DNA from: Thalassospira lucentensis MCCC 1A00383 = DSM 14000 | GTDB taxonomy: Bacteria > Pseudomonadota > Alphaproteobacteria > Rhodospirillales > Thalassospiraceae | NCBI RefSeq assembly: GCF_000421265.1 | Contig: NZ_ATWN01000001.1 | Location: 744,001 to 808,000 of the forward strand | DNA length: 64,000 nucleotides | Direction: 5' to 3' | In this document: positions 1-7,748 of the stretch, in pieces | How positions within the stretch are numbered: the stretch's first letter is position 1 | How the letters are laid out: every line of letters starts with the position of its first letter | Program-made: the position numbers and the translations under genes | The notes under the pieces: model-generated | The model's input: the letters and a program-made list of their open reading frames with translations, nothing else | Told to the model about the DNA's origin: nothing | Database searches by the model: none

Positions 1-1
1 T

Positions 2-238
2 AGTGGCGAGGGTTTCGTACCCGCCGCGAAGCTTGTGTTCTTTGCCCATATCCCGATCATGATCATCGAAGGCCTGATTTCAGCCGCTGCCATTTACCTG
101 ATTTGCAAGGTAAAGCCGGAACTGATGCGGGCTTCTGACTCTGCTTATGACCGGGTCTATGATGATGCGCCGTACCCAATCACCACTGGACAAACCGCAC
201 AAGTGACACCGGCGACGAGCGAGGCCAATAATGGCTAA
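2..238 (+). CDS. cbiM: CbiM/NikM-type ECF transporter substrate-specific component, C-terminal fragment
   Basis: This is the C-terminal end of the membrane S-component of a cobalt/nickel energy-coupling factor importer; the start lies left of the window. The readable part runs from FVPAAKLV through a hydrophobic helix with the HIPIMIIEG segment typical of the last helix of CbiM, then a polar tail ending TSEANNG. The metal-binding N-terminus (the family's MHI motif) is not visible, so nickel and cobalt cannot be told apart. The stop codon overlaps the next ATG at 231, which shows translational coupling with the following helper, cbiQ and cbiO genes. Confidence 0.8.
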   Translation, partial: SGEGFVPAAKLVFFAHIPIMIIEGLISAAAIYLICKVKPELMRASDSAYDRVYDDAPYPITTGQTAQVTPATSEANNG

Positions 239-845
239 ATCTCTGTCAGTTCTGGCCGTTACGGTGCTCCTTTTGGCTGCCGCAACCGGACAGGCACAGG
301 CCCATAAGGTGATCGCGTCTGTTTTTGCCAGTGGCACCGATATCGAAGGTGAAATCGGCTTTTCCAATGGCGACATGGCCGCCGACACAGTGGTTGAGGT
401 GTTCGACGAACAGGGCAATAAACTTGGTCAGACCAAAACCGACAGTGACGGCTTTTTCACCTATACGCCGACAAGCCAGGTAAACCATGTCTTTCGCGCC
501 GATCTTGGTGCGGGCCATATTGCCAAGACTGTCTTTGATATTTCCGAAATGTCATCGGTTCTAACGGGCGATCAGCTTGCGCAAAACACAGGTGAACCGG
601 CCAAAGGGACCGGCGATGGCCCCAATACGGTTCCCGGAGATGTTGCAATCACCCAGCAACAGGAAATCTTGATTGCCGCCATCGTGCGCGATGAATTGCG
701 CCCGCTACGCCGCGAAATCACCGCCTATAAGGAAAAGAATGACTTTCAATCGATTCTTGGCGGGATTGGCTATATATTCGGGTTCTTCGGAATTGCCTAT
801 TACATCGCAGCACGCCGTCTGAGAGCCAAAGATAAACAAGCATGA
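231..845 (+). CDS. CbiL/NikL-like periplasmic helper of the ECF nickel/cobalt transporter
   Basis: A membrane-anchored periplasmic accessory protein of 204 aa. A signal peptide covers residues 1-24 with cleavage after AQA, so the mature protein would begin with His25. An Ig-like/transthyretin-like domain (EGEIGF, FDEQGNKLGQT, DSDGFF) follows, then a Thr/Gly-rich linker and one C-terminal transmembrane helix at about 175-194, ending in a basic cytoplasmic tail. The same layout is known for NikL/CbiL proteins encoded beside CbiM, Q and O. It overlaps cbiM upstream by 8 bases and cbiQ downstream by 4 (ATGA). A paralogue lies at 3847-4518. The metal is not fixed by sequence alone. Confidence 0.75.
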   Translation: MAKSLSVLAVTVLLLAAATGQAQAHKVIASVFASGTDIEGEIGFSNGDMAADTVVEVFDEQGNKLGQTKTDSDGFFTYTPTSQVNHVFRADLGAGHIAKTVFDISEMSSVLTGDQLAQNTGEPAKGTGDGPNTVPGDVAITQQQEILIAAIVRDELRPLRREITAYKEKNDFQSILGGIGYIFGFFGIAYYIAARRLRAKDKQA

Positions 846-1639
846 GCCATCTTTTCGGGCATGACCAGCCATTGGGCGTACAGGCAAGCGGCGGCACTGC
901 GCCGTCGTTTGTCGGATCATTTGATCCGCGTGTGCGCGTGGTGGCGGCAGGCCTGTTTGCTGTGATGGTGGTGGCCTTACATCAGGTTGAATTTGCCTTT
1001 GGCGCATTTCTGCTGGCCCTCGGGACTGTGTTTCTGACTGATCTTCCCCTGCGCCTGACCTTAAAACGCATGGCGGCGATGGATGGCTTTATCATTGTGA
1101 TGCTGGTGATGTTGCCCTTTACAACACCCGGCACACCGATGTTTTCGCTGTTGGGGGCGGATGCCAGCAAAGAAGGCCTGATGCATGCGGTTTTGATCGG
1201 TGTGCGGGCCAATGCGGTTGTCCTGATGATGCTAAGCCTGCTGTCTGGCCTGTCGCCAGTAGCATTGGGGCATACTCTGTATCGCTTGAAATGCCCGGCG
1301 GCACTGGTGCATCTGATGATGTTCACGGTGCGTTATATTTCTGTGCTGCATGACGAATATCACCGTTTGCGCATGGCGATGAAGCTGCGCGGGTTTCGGG
1401 CGCGCAACACATTCCATACCTATCGCTCGATTGGCTATCTTTTCGGCATGTTGCTTGTCCGCTCCCTTGAACGGGCTGAACGCGTGCTTGAAGCCATGAA
1501 ATGCCGTGGCTTTAGTGGCCATTTCCCGATGATTGATCATTTGGAATTCAAGGTCCGTGACGGCATGCTGGCCGTTGGTTTTGGCGTCATAATTGGCGCA
1601 CTTGTCCTGTTGGATCGAATTTATGTCTTCGCTTATTGA
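842..1639 (+). CDS. cbiQ: CbiQ, transmembrane T-component of ECF cobalt/nickel transporter
   Basis: This integral membrane protein couples ATP hydrolysis by CbiO to metal release from CbiM. At 265 aa it has the usual CbiQ length. It has several hydrophobic helices between residues 32 and 160 and one near the C-terminus. The two charged coupling motifs that dock into the ATPase are visible as KLRGF (about 181-185) and KCRGF (about 220-224), matching the family's paired Ala-Arg-Gly signature. The start overlaps the stop of the upstream helper (ATGA), and the end overlaps the start of cbiO. Confidence 0.9.
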   Translation: MSHLFGHDQPLGVQASGGTAPSFVGSFDPRVRVVAAGLFAVMVVALHQVEFAFGAFLLALGTVFLTDLPLRLTLKRMAAMDGFIIVMLVMLPFTTPGTPMFSLLGADASKEGLMHAVLIGVRANAVVLMMLSLLSGLSPVALGHTLYRLKCPAALVHLMMFTVRYISVLHDEYHRLRMAMKLRGFRARNTFHTYRSIGYLFGMLLVRSLERAERVLEAMKCRGFSGHFPMIDHLEFKVRDGMLAVGFGVIIGALVLLDRIYVFAY

Positions 1640-2369
1640 ACTCAACGATATTTCGTATGGCTATCGGTCCGGGCAAAAGGTGCTTGATCGTGTCAGTCTG
1701 ACCCTTGATGCCGGGGAACGGCTTTTTATCACCGGTCCGAACGGGGCAGGGAAAAGCACGCTTTTGCGTATTCTGGTTGGCCTGATTAAACCGCATCATG
1801 GTCGGATATCGGCATTTGGTCAGCCGCGTGTTCAGGAAGCCGATTTTCATGATTTGCGCTGCCGGGTTGGGTTCATCGTGCAGGACCCCGATGATCAGCT
1901 ATTCTGTCCAACTGTGGTCGAAGACATCGCCTTTGGTCCGCTCAACCTTGGCGCCAGCCGCGATGAGGCATTGGCGATTGTTGATGAGGTTCTCGATCAA
2001 CTGCATCTGCGGCATTTGCGTGAACGCATCACCCATGAACTATCTGGCGGTGAAAAACGGCTGGTGTCGGTGGCGGCTGTTTTGGCCATGCGCCCCGATG
2101 TGCTGCTGCTTGATGAGCCAACTAATGCGCTGGACGAAGAAAACCTCGAGCGGCTTGAAGAAATCCTGAGGGGCCTGCCGCAGGCCATGATCCTGATTTC
2201 CCATGACCCGCATTTCCGCCGTAAACTGGCCACCCGGACACTTGAACTGCGCGGCGGTAAGCTATCAGATCGTACTGCCCGAAAATGCAGTGCCGCTGAT
2301 CGTGGACACGACACAGTCAATGCCAGCGCCAACGCCAACGCCAACGCCAACGCATCTGCCGCCCTGTAA
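1623..2369 (+). CDS. cbiO: CbiO, ATP-binding component of ECF cobalt/nickel transporter
   Basis: An ABC ATPase of 248 aa with Walker A GPNGAGKST (38-46), Q-loop VQDPDDQLF (about 87-94), signature LSGGEKR (140-146), Walker B LLLDEPT (161-167) and H-loop His194. The ATG at 1623 is preferred because the protein then begins with the usual SSLIELNDISYGY strand; an in-frame ATG at 1593 would lengthen the overlap with cbiQ. The C-terminus ends in a low-complexity Ala-Asn run, encoded by four GCCAAC repeats at 2328-2351, that is not part of the fold. It is the last ECF subunit gene of the operon. Confidence 0.92.
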   Translation: MSSLIELNDISYGYRSGQKVLDRVSLTLDAGERLFITGPNGAGKSTLLRILVGLIKPHHGRISAFGQPRVQEADFHDLRCRVGFIVQDPDDQLFCPTVVEDIAFGPLNLGASRDEALAIVDEVLDQLHLRHLRERITHELSGGEKRLVSVAAVLAMRPDVLLLDEPTNALDEENLERLEEILRGLPQAMILISHDPHFRRKLATRTLELRGGKLSDRTARKCSAADRGHDTVNASANANANANASAAL

Positions 2370-2379
2370 GTTTTGATGA

Positions 2380-3840
2380 ATGGTTTCATCCATGTCGCCA
2401 TTTTCCGTTTCCGCCTTTCGCCATTTGTTTGGCGCACAGATCACGTCCCTTGTGGGAACGGGGCTGACAACGGTTGCACTGTCGCTTCTGGCATTTGATC
2501 TTGCCGGGGAGGACGCCGGGCTTGTTCTGGGCTCTGTTCTGGCGCTTAAAATGGTGGCGTATCTTTTGATTGCGCCGGTCGCGGGCGGTATTGCCCATCG
2601 GGTACCGCGCCGGGCGTGGCTGGTCGGTTTGGATGTGCTGCGCGCCGCAATCGTTCTCTGTCTGCCGTTCGTTGATCAAATCTGGCAGATTTTCGTTCTG
2701 GTGTTTGTCATCAACGCGGCATCGGCCGGTTTTACACCGGTGTTTCAGGCCATCATTCCCGACATACTTGATGACGAAAAAACATATACCAAGGGGCTGT
2801 CCTATGCCCGGTTTGCCTATGACCTTGAAAACCTTGCCAGTCCGGCAGTCGCCGCGGCCTTACTGTTTGTCTGGCAATTTGACAGCCTGTTTATCGTCAA
2901 TTGCCTGACCTTTGTTGTCTCCGCCATCCTGATTGTTAGCGCTAACATCCCCGCTGCGGCTCAGACAGACCGGGTCGGCGGGTTTTATGAAAACACGCTG
3001 TTTGGCTTGGTGGCCTATCTTAAAACGCCGCGCCTGCGGGGATTGCTTGCAGTTTATTTTGCGGTGTCATGCGTCGGTGCAATGATCATCGTCAACACCG
3101 TTGTTTTGACCCGGTCTGTGCTGGGCGGCAGCGAAATCATGACAACGGTGTTTCTGGCATGTGCCGGGGCGGGATCGATGTGTGCTGCCTTCCTGATCCC
3201 CAAGGTGATTGACCAGCTTGGCGAACGCAGATTGATGTTGTCGGGGATCGTGTTTGCCGCCGGGGCGATGCTGATCGGGGGCATCAACATGATGCTCGGC
3301 TTTGACAGTGCGGTTTTCTATGCCGTTCTGTGGGCCATTGCCGGGGCAGGGACGACATTTGCTCAAACACCGGGCGGCAGACTGGTGCAACGTTCGGCCG
3401 CAGTCGGCGATAAATCGGCGTTCTTTGCGGCAAACTTTGCGCTGTCGCATGGTGGCTGGTTGGTAGCCTATGCCATGGTCGGCTGGCTGGGTGGATTGGT
3501 TGATTTATCCGTTGCCTTTCTGGCGTCGGGCAGCATGGCGTTGCTGGGGGTCGGGCTTGCGGTGTCAGTTTGGCCGCGCAAGGATCCGCTGGAAATTCAT
3601 CACAGCCATCCGGGGTTTTGGCATGACCATCCCCATGACCATCATGACCCGCACCATACGCATGCACACCCGGGAACGCAAACCCATGCGGCGAATGCCA
3701 ATGATCATGCTGATGCGCATTCTGACGATGATCAACGCCATCGCCACGAACATTTCCACCCGCCGGTCACGCACAAGCATCGCTTTGTGATCGACAGCCA
3801 TCACAGCCGCTGGCCGGTCGAAAGTGGCGAACAGGTCTAG
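2380..3840 (+). CDS. MFS transporter with histidine-rich C-terminal tail, probable nickel/cobalt exporter
   Basis: A major facilitator superfamily protein of 486 aa with about 12 hydrophobic segments in residues 10-400. A hydrophilic tail of roughly 80 residues follows, with about 23 histidines in HxH, HDHH and HHTHAH clusters. Such tails bind Ni(II) or Co(II) in metal efflux proteins (NreB-type MFS carry one). The gene starts 10 bases after cbiO and is probably co-transcribed, so uptake and a likely overflow exporter share an operon. The start could also be the ATG at 2392. Export direction and metal are inferred from tail and context. Confidence 0.75.
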   Translation: MVSSMSPFSVSAFRHLFGAQITSLVGTGLTTVALSLLAFDLAGEDAGLVLGSVLALKMVAYLLIAPVAGGIAHRVPRRAWLVGLDVLRAAIVLCLPFVDQIWQIFVLVFVINAASAGFTPVFQAIIPDILDDEKTYTKGLSYARFAYDLENLASPAVAAALLFVWQFDSLFIVNCLTFVVSAILIVSANIPAAAQTDRVGGFYENTLFGLVAYLKTPRLRGLLAVYFAVSCVGAMIIVNTVVLTRSVLGGSEIMTTVFLACAGAGSMCAAFLIPKVIDQLGERRLMLSGIVFAAGAMLIGGINMMLGFDSAVFYAVLWAIAGAGTTFAQTPGGRLVQRSAAVGDKSAFFAANFALSHGGWLVAYAMVGWLGGLVDLSVAFLASGSMALLGVGLAVSVWPRKDPLEIHHSHPGFWHDHPHDHHDPHHTHAHPGTQTHAANANDHADAHSDDDQRHRHEHFHPPVTHKHRFVIDSHHSRWPVESGEQV

Positions 3841-3846
3841 TAACGC

Positions 3847-4518
3847 TTATGCCTTGCTCTGACGGCGCGCAACCACCCAGGCACCGACACCAAAAATCCC
3901 GATGATAATGCCGATCCCGCCCAGAATGTCAGACATGCGGACATCATTGCGATACGCATTGATCTCGGCGCGCAGTGGCCCGACCTGACGCGCAACCGCC
4001 CGGTTGATCAGGGCCGTCAAATCACCCTCAGACAGGCCCTTGATGCCGATATTGCCACTCCCTGCAATGGCCTCGGTACCTTCATCTGTGCTGGTCGGCG
4101 CAACCGTGGGGGCGGTATCGGCCAAGGGTGCCGCGTCATGCAGGGCGCTAACCGTGATGGCGTCGCCATCTTTTGCCTCGGGCAGGGTTTCTAAAAACTC
4201 GGTTTTGGGCAGTGCAAAACTTGCAATATGCCCATCCCCTGTATCGGCGAAAACGGCATAATCGGCCCGGTGGCTGACGCGCAGGGCAAAGTTACCATCG
4301 CTGTCGGCTGTGGTTGTCAAAAGGGCGGTGTCAGAACCATCCTTTAGCGTGACAGTCGCATTGCGCGCCCGCGTGCCGCCGGTAAAATAGACATATCCCT
4401 CAATCACTTCGCCGTCGCTGATCGCAAAGACATTTAAGTTATGCGCCTGTGCCACGCCAACCGGCAGAACAAGCAGCAAGGTCAGGAGACTTAAGAATTT
4501 GCGATAGGGTGAGGTCAT
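3847..4518 (-). CDS. Second CbiL/NikL-like periplasmic helper protein
   Basis: This 223-aa protein has the same plan as the helper at 231-845: a signal peptide (1-25, cleavage after AQA, mature His26), an Ig-like domain (EGYVYFTGG, DSDGNFALRV), a Pro/Thr/Ala linker, a coiled segment (GPLRAEINAYRNDV) and a C-terminal transmembrane helix ending in ARRQSKA. The ATG at 4518 is chosen because an AGG sits 8 bases upstream and the signal peptide begins at once; the frame stays open upstream to 4578. It is 70 bases downstream of the NikK-like gene on the same strand and convergent with the MFS gene. Nickel or cobalt transport is inferred. Confidence 0.72.
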   Translation of the reverse strand: MTSPYRKFLSLLTLLLVLPVGVAQAHNLNVFAISDGEVIEGYVYFTGGTRARNATVTLKDGSDTALLTTTADSDGNFALRVSHRADYAVFADTGDGHIASFALPKTEFLETLPEAKDGDAITVSALHDAAPLADTAPTVAPTSTDEGTEAIAGSGNIGIKGLSEGDLTALINRAVARQVGPLRAEINAYRNDVRMSDILGGIGIIIGIFGVGAWVVARRQSKA

Positions 4519-4588
4519 CGAGATTGCCTGTTTCATGGATGTCGCAACGGAAAATGGCGGGCAGTGACCTGCCCGCATTTCACGCCAA

Positions 4589-5374
4589 TCAGTTCATTGC
4601 GTCGGTTTTGACCCAGATCACACCACCACGCTCGACAGGAACTTGTTCTTCGCTGTTGGGCGCGGCCATCGTGCCGTCTTCGATCAATGCGGCAAACACC
4701 CACCAGCCATCCTTTGGCATGGCGTAATGGAAAATGCCGTTGGCATCGGCCTTAATCACCTGGGTGGCAAATGTCGCATTGGGTAAGGTGACACTGCCGT
4801 CATTGGCATATTCAACTTCGACCTCGGCAAACGGCACCGGATCGCCGTTGTGGCGCACCATTCCGGAAAACACATTGCCGGTCCAGATGCCATATGGCCG
4901 GGTCAGCGGTTCGATCTCGACCGGAAAACCGACCATCTGGTCCCAGTCTTCGCCTGCGTCAAAGGCATCAATGACGGTTTTGGTATATTGAATGATGTAT
5001 TTACCTTCTGCCGGCTCAAAATATGGAACCGGCTCAAGGTAAAAGGCATATCCCCCCGGTGCCTTGATGGTCGTCTTGGCGTCAAATGCGCCCTTGCCAT
5101 CCACCGTCTTGGTAGTCAGCGACGACATAAGGTCGGTTTTTTCCCCATTGTGCTGCACACCAAACTGCAACGGTGTGACCATTTCCATCGCCGGGCCATT
5201 GGTCATCGGATGGGTAAAGGTCAGATCGAATGTCACCTGCGTCCCGCTGTCCTGATCGACCACATTGGCCGACGGGATCATTTTCTGGAAATGCGCCTGC
5301 GCCGTGCCAACGACGGCAGTGCTAAAGACCAGAGTAAGGGCAAGTTTGGGTAAAAAGCCGCTGGGCAGGGACAT
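4589..5374 (-). CDS. DUF4198 family periplasmic protein, NikK-like nickel/cobalt uptake component
   Basis: An exported protein of 261 aa. The signal peptide covers residues 1-27 with cleavage after AQA, leaving mature N-terminal His28 followed by FQKM. The rest is beta-rich (TFDLTFTHPM, FYLEPVPYFEP, FSGMVRHNGDPVPFAEVEVEY, GWWVFA), the pattern of DUF4198/NikK proteins that accompany ECF nickel transporters. The ATG at 5374 is preferred to upstream in-frame starts because AAAGGA lies 7 bases before it and a clean signal peptide follows. It heads a two-gene minus-strand operon with a NikL-like protein. A metal-chaperone role in the periplasm is inferred from family and neighbours. Confidence 0.72.
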   Translation of the reverse strand: MSLPSGFLPKLALTLVFSTAVVGTAQAHFQKMIPSANVVDQDSGTQVTFDLTFTHPMTNGPAMEMVTPLQFGVQHNGEKTDLMSSLTTKTVDGKGAFDAKTTIKAPGGYAFYLEPVPYFEPAEGKYIIQYTKTVIDAFDAGEDWDQMVGFPVEIEPLTRPYGIWTGNVFSGMVRHNGDPVPFAEVEVEYANDGSVTLPNATFATQVIKADANGIFHYAMPKDGWWVFAALIEDGTMAAPNSEEQVPVERGGVIWVKTDAMN

Positions 5375-5448
5375 TGTGCAATCCTTTGTTATGAAGTCTT
5401 TTACGCGAACAATTTCAGATCGTTCTATGCCCTTTGAAATAAAGTAAG

Positions 5449-5473
5449 TCATACAAAAACGCAAAAGGTATGA
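5449..5473. promoter_or_regulatory. Inverted repeat TCATAC-N13-GTATGA upstream of the NikK-like gene
   Basis: The half-sites TCATAC (5449-5454) and GTATGA (5468-5473) form an exact inverted repeat between the divergent NikK-like and beta-helix genes. The hexamers equal those of the classical NikR operator, but in the opposite order and with 13 rather than 16 bases between them. It may be an operator for a metal regulator; no regulator gene for it is recognised in the window. Confidence 0.35.
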
Positions 5474-5587
5474 ATCGTTATTTTGCAAGGTAGCCGTCAT
5501 TGCCGCGCATCAATCACGCTTTGCATTCGGTGGTTTTACGGTATCGTGCTTGCAAAATCACAGGATGTGCTGCGAAAAGGGAATTGT

Positions 5588-7069
5588 ATGAGGATTGTAT
5601 ATGTGTCGCCAAACGCGCAGGAATGCTGGATTGACGCCGCATGGCGACCGACCAAATCCCTTGATGTGGCGGTCAAGGACAGCATGCCGGGCGACCTGCT
5701 ACGGCTTGTTGCAGGGGATTACCCCCTTTCCGAGCCATTGGTCTTCCCGCGAAGCGGTCACGAAGGTGCCCCGATCATCCTGCGCGGGGATACCGGATCG
5801 CAACTAAAAGTGAATAATCAGCCAGATTATTCAGTTTCAGCGAATAATCCCGGACGCGACCGGTTCGCGGCATTTAAGCTGATTGACGTGGCTCATATCC
5901 GGATCGAGAACCTGTCGATCATCCGCTCCTGGCCAAGTGCGGTCTATATCGAAAACAGCCATGATCTATGCTTCACCGGGCTTGATATCACGGCGGGCAC
6001 CTATGCGGTGTATGCCAACGGTGCCACAACGCAAGCTATTGAAGTTACAGAATGTTGTTGGACACAAGATGAAACCATCTGGCGCAGCATTCGCTGGGAT
6101 GACATCCATGACAGCGATATTCACCCGGATGGAAAAGCCCCGTTTCGCTATCTCAATGGCGCGTTTTTCGGGGCCGATGACATCACAGGCAACGTCCTGA
6201 TCGCGCGCAATGACATCCGTGATTGTTATAATGGCGTCCGGATGGATGTGTCCGCCGAAAACCTTGCTGCCCCCATCGGCAGTTTTAACCGCGACGTTCG
6301 AATTTTTGATAATAATTTCAGTTATATACGCGACAATCCGGTCGAACCTGAAGCCACCGCAGTTGGCTGGTGGATTGGGCGCAACCGGTTTTACAATTGC
6401 CACAAACTGTTTTCACAAGACGGTGTGCACGGCGGATTCTGGTACTATTTTGGCAATATCTGCTGGTTTGATAGCCGCCCGGGACCCGAAGGCGATGAAA
6501 ATAACGGCGGGGCGGTGTTTAAGCTGGGTAAGGGCGGTTCAGTGCCGCAGCCTGACTTCATATCCGCCTGTTTTCACAACAGCTTTTTCCTGCGTCAGAA
6601 ATACATCAAGAAGGGCACAACACGCGGTTTGATCAATGCGCGCAACGCGATTGAACATGCCGATCCATCTGCCTTACCAACCGACTTCATGCCAGCCGAT
6701 CAGCCGTTTTTTGGCGATGCCGATGGCCTTCAACTGTCTGCATTGGGTCCTTTGCCGGTAACATTTTCCGGCGATCTTGCGAACCATGCGACCTATCCGG
6801 CCGTTTTTGACAGCTATCCGGGCGTGCTTGCCGATCCAAGACGTGCGCAAACGCCGCTTTTTGAGGATGGTTTGGCCGGGCGGTTTGATCTGCGCCGCGC
6901 ATATCAGACACCATATGACAGCAACCTTGCGATCCCGATGCCCGATGGAACCGTTTGGACAGGTCATCAGGATCAGTGGCCCGGCGCGATCACAGATCGG
7001 AAACGCTATGAAGGACCGGATTTTGTTACCGTCAATCTTGAATATGTTCGCGAACTTTTAAACACGTAG
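5588..7069 (+). CDS. Right-handed parallel beta-helix protein of unknown function
   Basis: This 493-aa protein has no signal peptide or membrane segment, so it is probably cytoplasmic or exported by an unseen route. Residues from about 15 carry a pectate-lyase-like start (CWIDAAWRPTKSLDVAVKD, GDLLRLVAGDYPLSEPLVFP, IILRGD), followed by repeated strand-turn rungs rich in Asn and Asp (IRIENLSII, ARNDIRDCYNGVRMDV, FDNNFSYIRDNPVEP). The start at 5588 follows AAAGGG at good spacing; the open frame begins further upstream without one. No catalytic motif of a known polysaccharide lyase can be named. It is transcribed alone, divergent from the metal genes. Confidence 0.6.
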   Translation: MRIVYVSPNAQECWIDAAWRPTKSLDVAVKDSMPGDLLRLVAGDYPLSEPLVFPRSGHEGAPIILRGDTGSQLKVNNQPDYSVSANNPGRDRFAAFKLIDVAHIRIENLSIIRSWPSAVYIENSHDLCFTGLDITAGTYAVYANGATTQAIEVTECCWTQDETIWRSIRWDDIHDSDIHPDGKAPFRYLNGAFFGADDITGNVLIARNDIRDCYNGVRMDVSAENLAAPIGSFNRDVRIFDNNFSYIRDNPVEPEATAVGWWIGRNRFYNCHKLFSQDGVHGGFWYYFGNICWFDSRPGPEGDENNGGAVFKLGKGGSVPQPDFISACFHNSFFLRQKYIKKGTTRGLINARNAIEHADPSALPTDFMPADQPFFGDADGLQLSALGPLPVTFSGDLANHATYPAVFDSYPGVLADPRRAQTPLFEDGLAGRFDLRRAYQTPYDSNLAIPMPDGTVWTGHQDQWPGAITDRKRYEGPDFVTVNLEYVRELLNT

Positions 7070-7219
7070 GATTAAGACAGCGCCATAGATGGCCAGAACC
7101 ACGACGTTGCCGTTAGGGCCGTCATCGGGCGTGTCATGGTGACGTAAGCGTAAATAGGTTGACTGGCATGTCCGAATGTTGCGATGGTGTCGTATGGTCT
7201 TTAACAAACAAGAAAAATC

Positions 7220-7657
7220 ATGAACGATAAGCTTTATAGTATTACCGAGCTGGCCGAAGAGTTTGACATCACGCCGCGCGCAATCCGTTTTTACGAAACC
7301 AAGAACTTGCTTGCCCCGCAGCGTGCAGGAGCCACCCGCGTATACAACTACCGTGACCGGGCGCGTTTGATGCTGGTTTTGCGCGGCAAACGGCTTGGCT
7401 TTTCGCTTGAGGACATCAAGGAATACATCGATCTTTATGATGCCGAGCGGAGCGGGACCGAGCAACTAGCGCATTTGATGCTGGTCGGGCGTCGCCGTAT
7501 TTCCGAGCTTGAACAGCAGCTTGATGATGTTCAAACAACGCTGGGTGAACTCCGCAAGATTGAGCGTGAGGCGGCAGATGCCCTGACGCAAAAGGGCATC
7601 GATCCGGAAAAGGCGCTTTTGGATATCCGGTCTAAATTGGCGATGGAAACCGCATAA
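7220..7657 (+). CDS. MerR family transcriptional regulator, LiuR-like
   Basis: A 145-aa DNA-binding regulator. The N-terminal MerR helix-turn-helix (YSITELAEEFDITPRAIRFYE, with wing NLLAPQRAG and RVYNYRDRAR) is followed by LRGKRLGFSLEDIKEYIDLYD, a signature I associate with LiuR-type regulators of leucine/fatty-acid catabolism. A coiled-coil dimerisation helix comes next at about 85-120. It lacks the cysteines of metal-sensing MerR proteins, so control of the neighbouring nickel genes is unlikely. It is a single gene followed by a strong bidirectional terminator. Its target is not visible in the window. Confidence 0.8.
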   Translation: MNDKLYSITELAEEFDITPRAIRFYETKNLLAPQRAGATRVYNYRDRARLMLVLRGKRLGFSLEDIKEYIDLYDAERSGTEQLAHLMLVGRRRISELEQQLDDVQTTLGELRKIEREAADALTQKGIDPEKALLDIRSKLAMETA

Positions 7658-7701
7658 GCAGATCCAAGACAAACGCATTTAGCGATCTGTCCGATACGTA
7701 A

Positions 7702-7728
7702 AAAGCCCGGCATTTGAGCCGGGCTTTT
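7702..7728. terminator. Bidirectional rho-independent terminator
   Basis: A hairpin AAAGCCCGG/CCGGGCTTT with a short loop and A/T tails on both sides lies between the convergent merR and pat genes. Confidence 0.85.
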
Positions 7729-7748
7729 ATGTTTGGGCGGCAGTCTTT

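Noticed and set aside
7220-7657. MerR gene considered as regulator of the nickel/cobalt genes
   Set aside because: It lacks metal-sensing cysteines or histidines and matches LiuR-type sequence instead.
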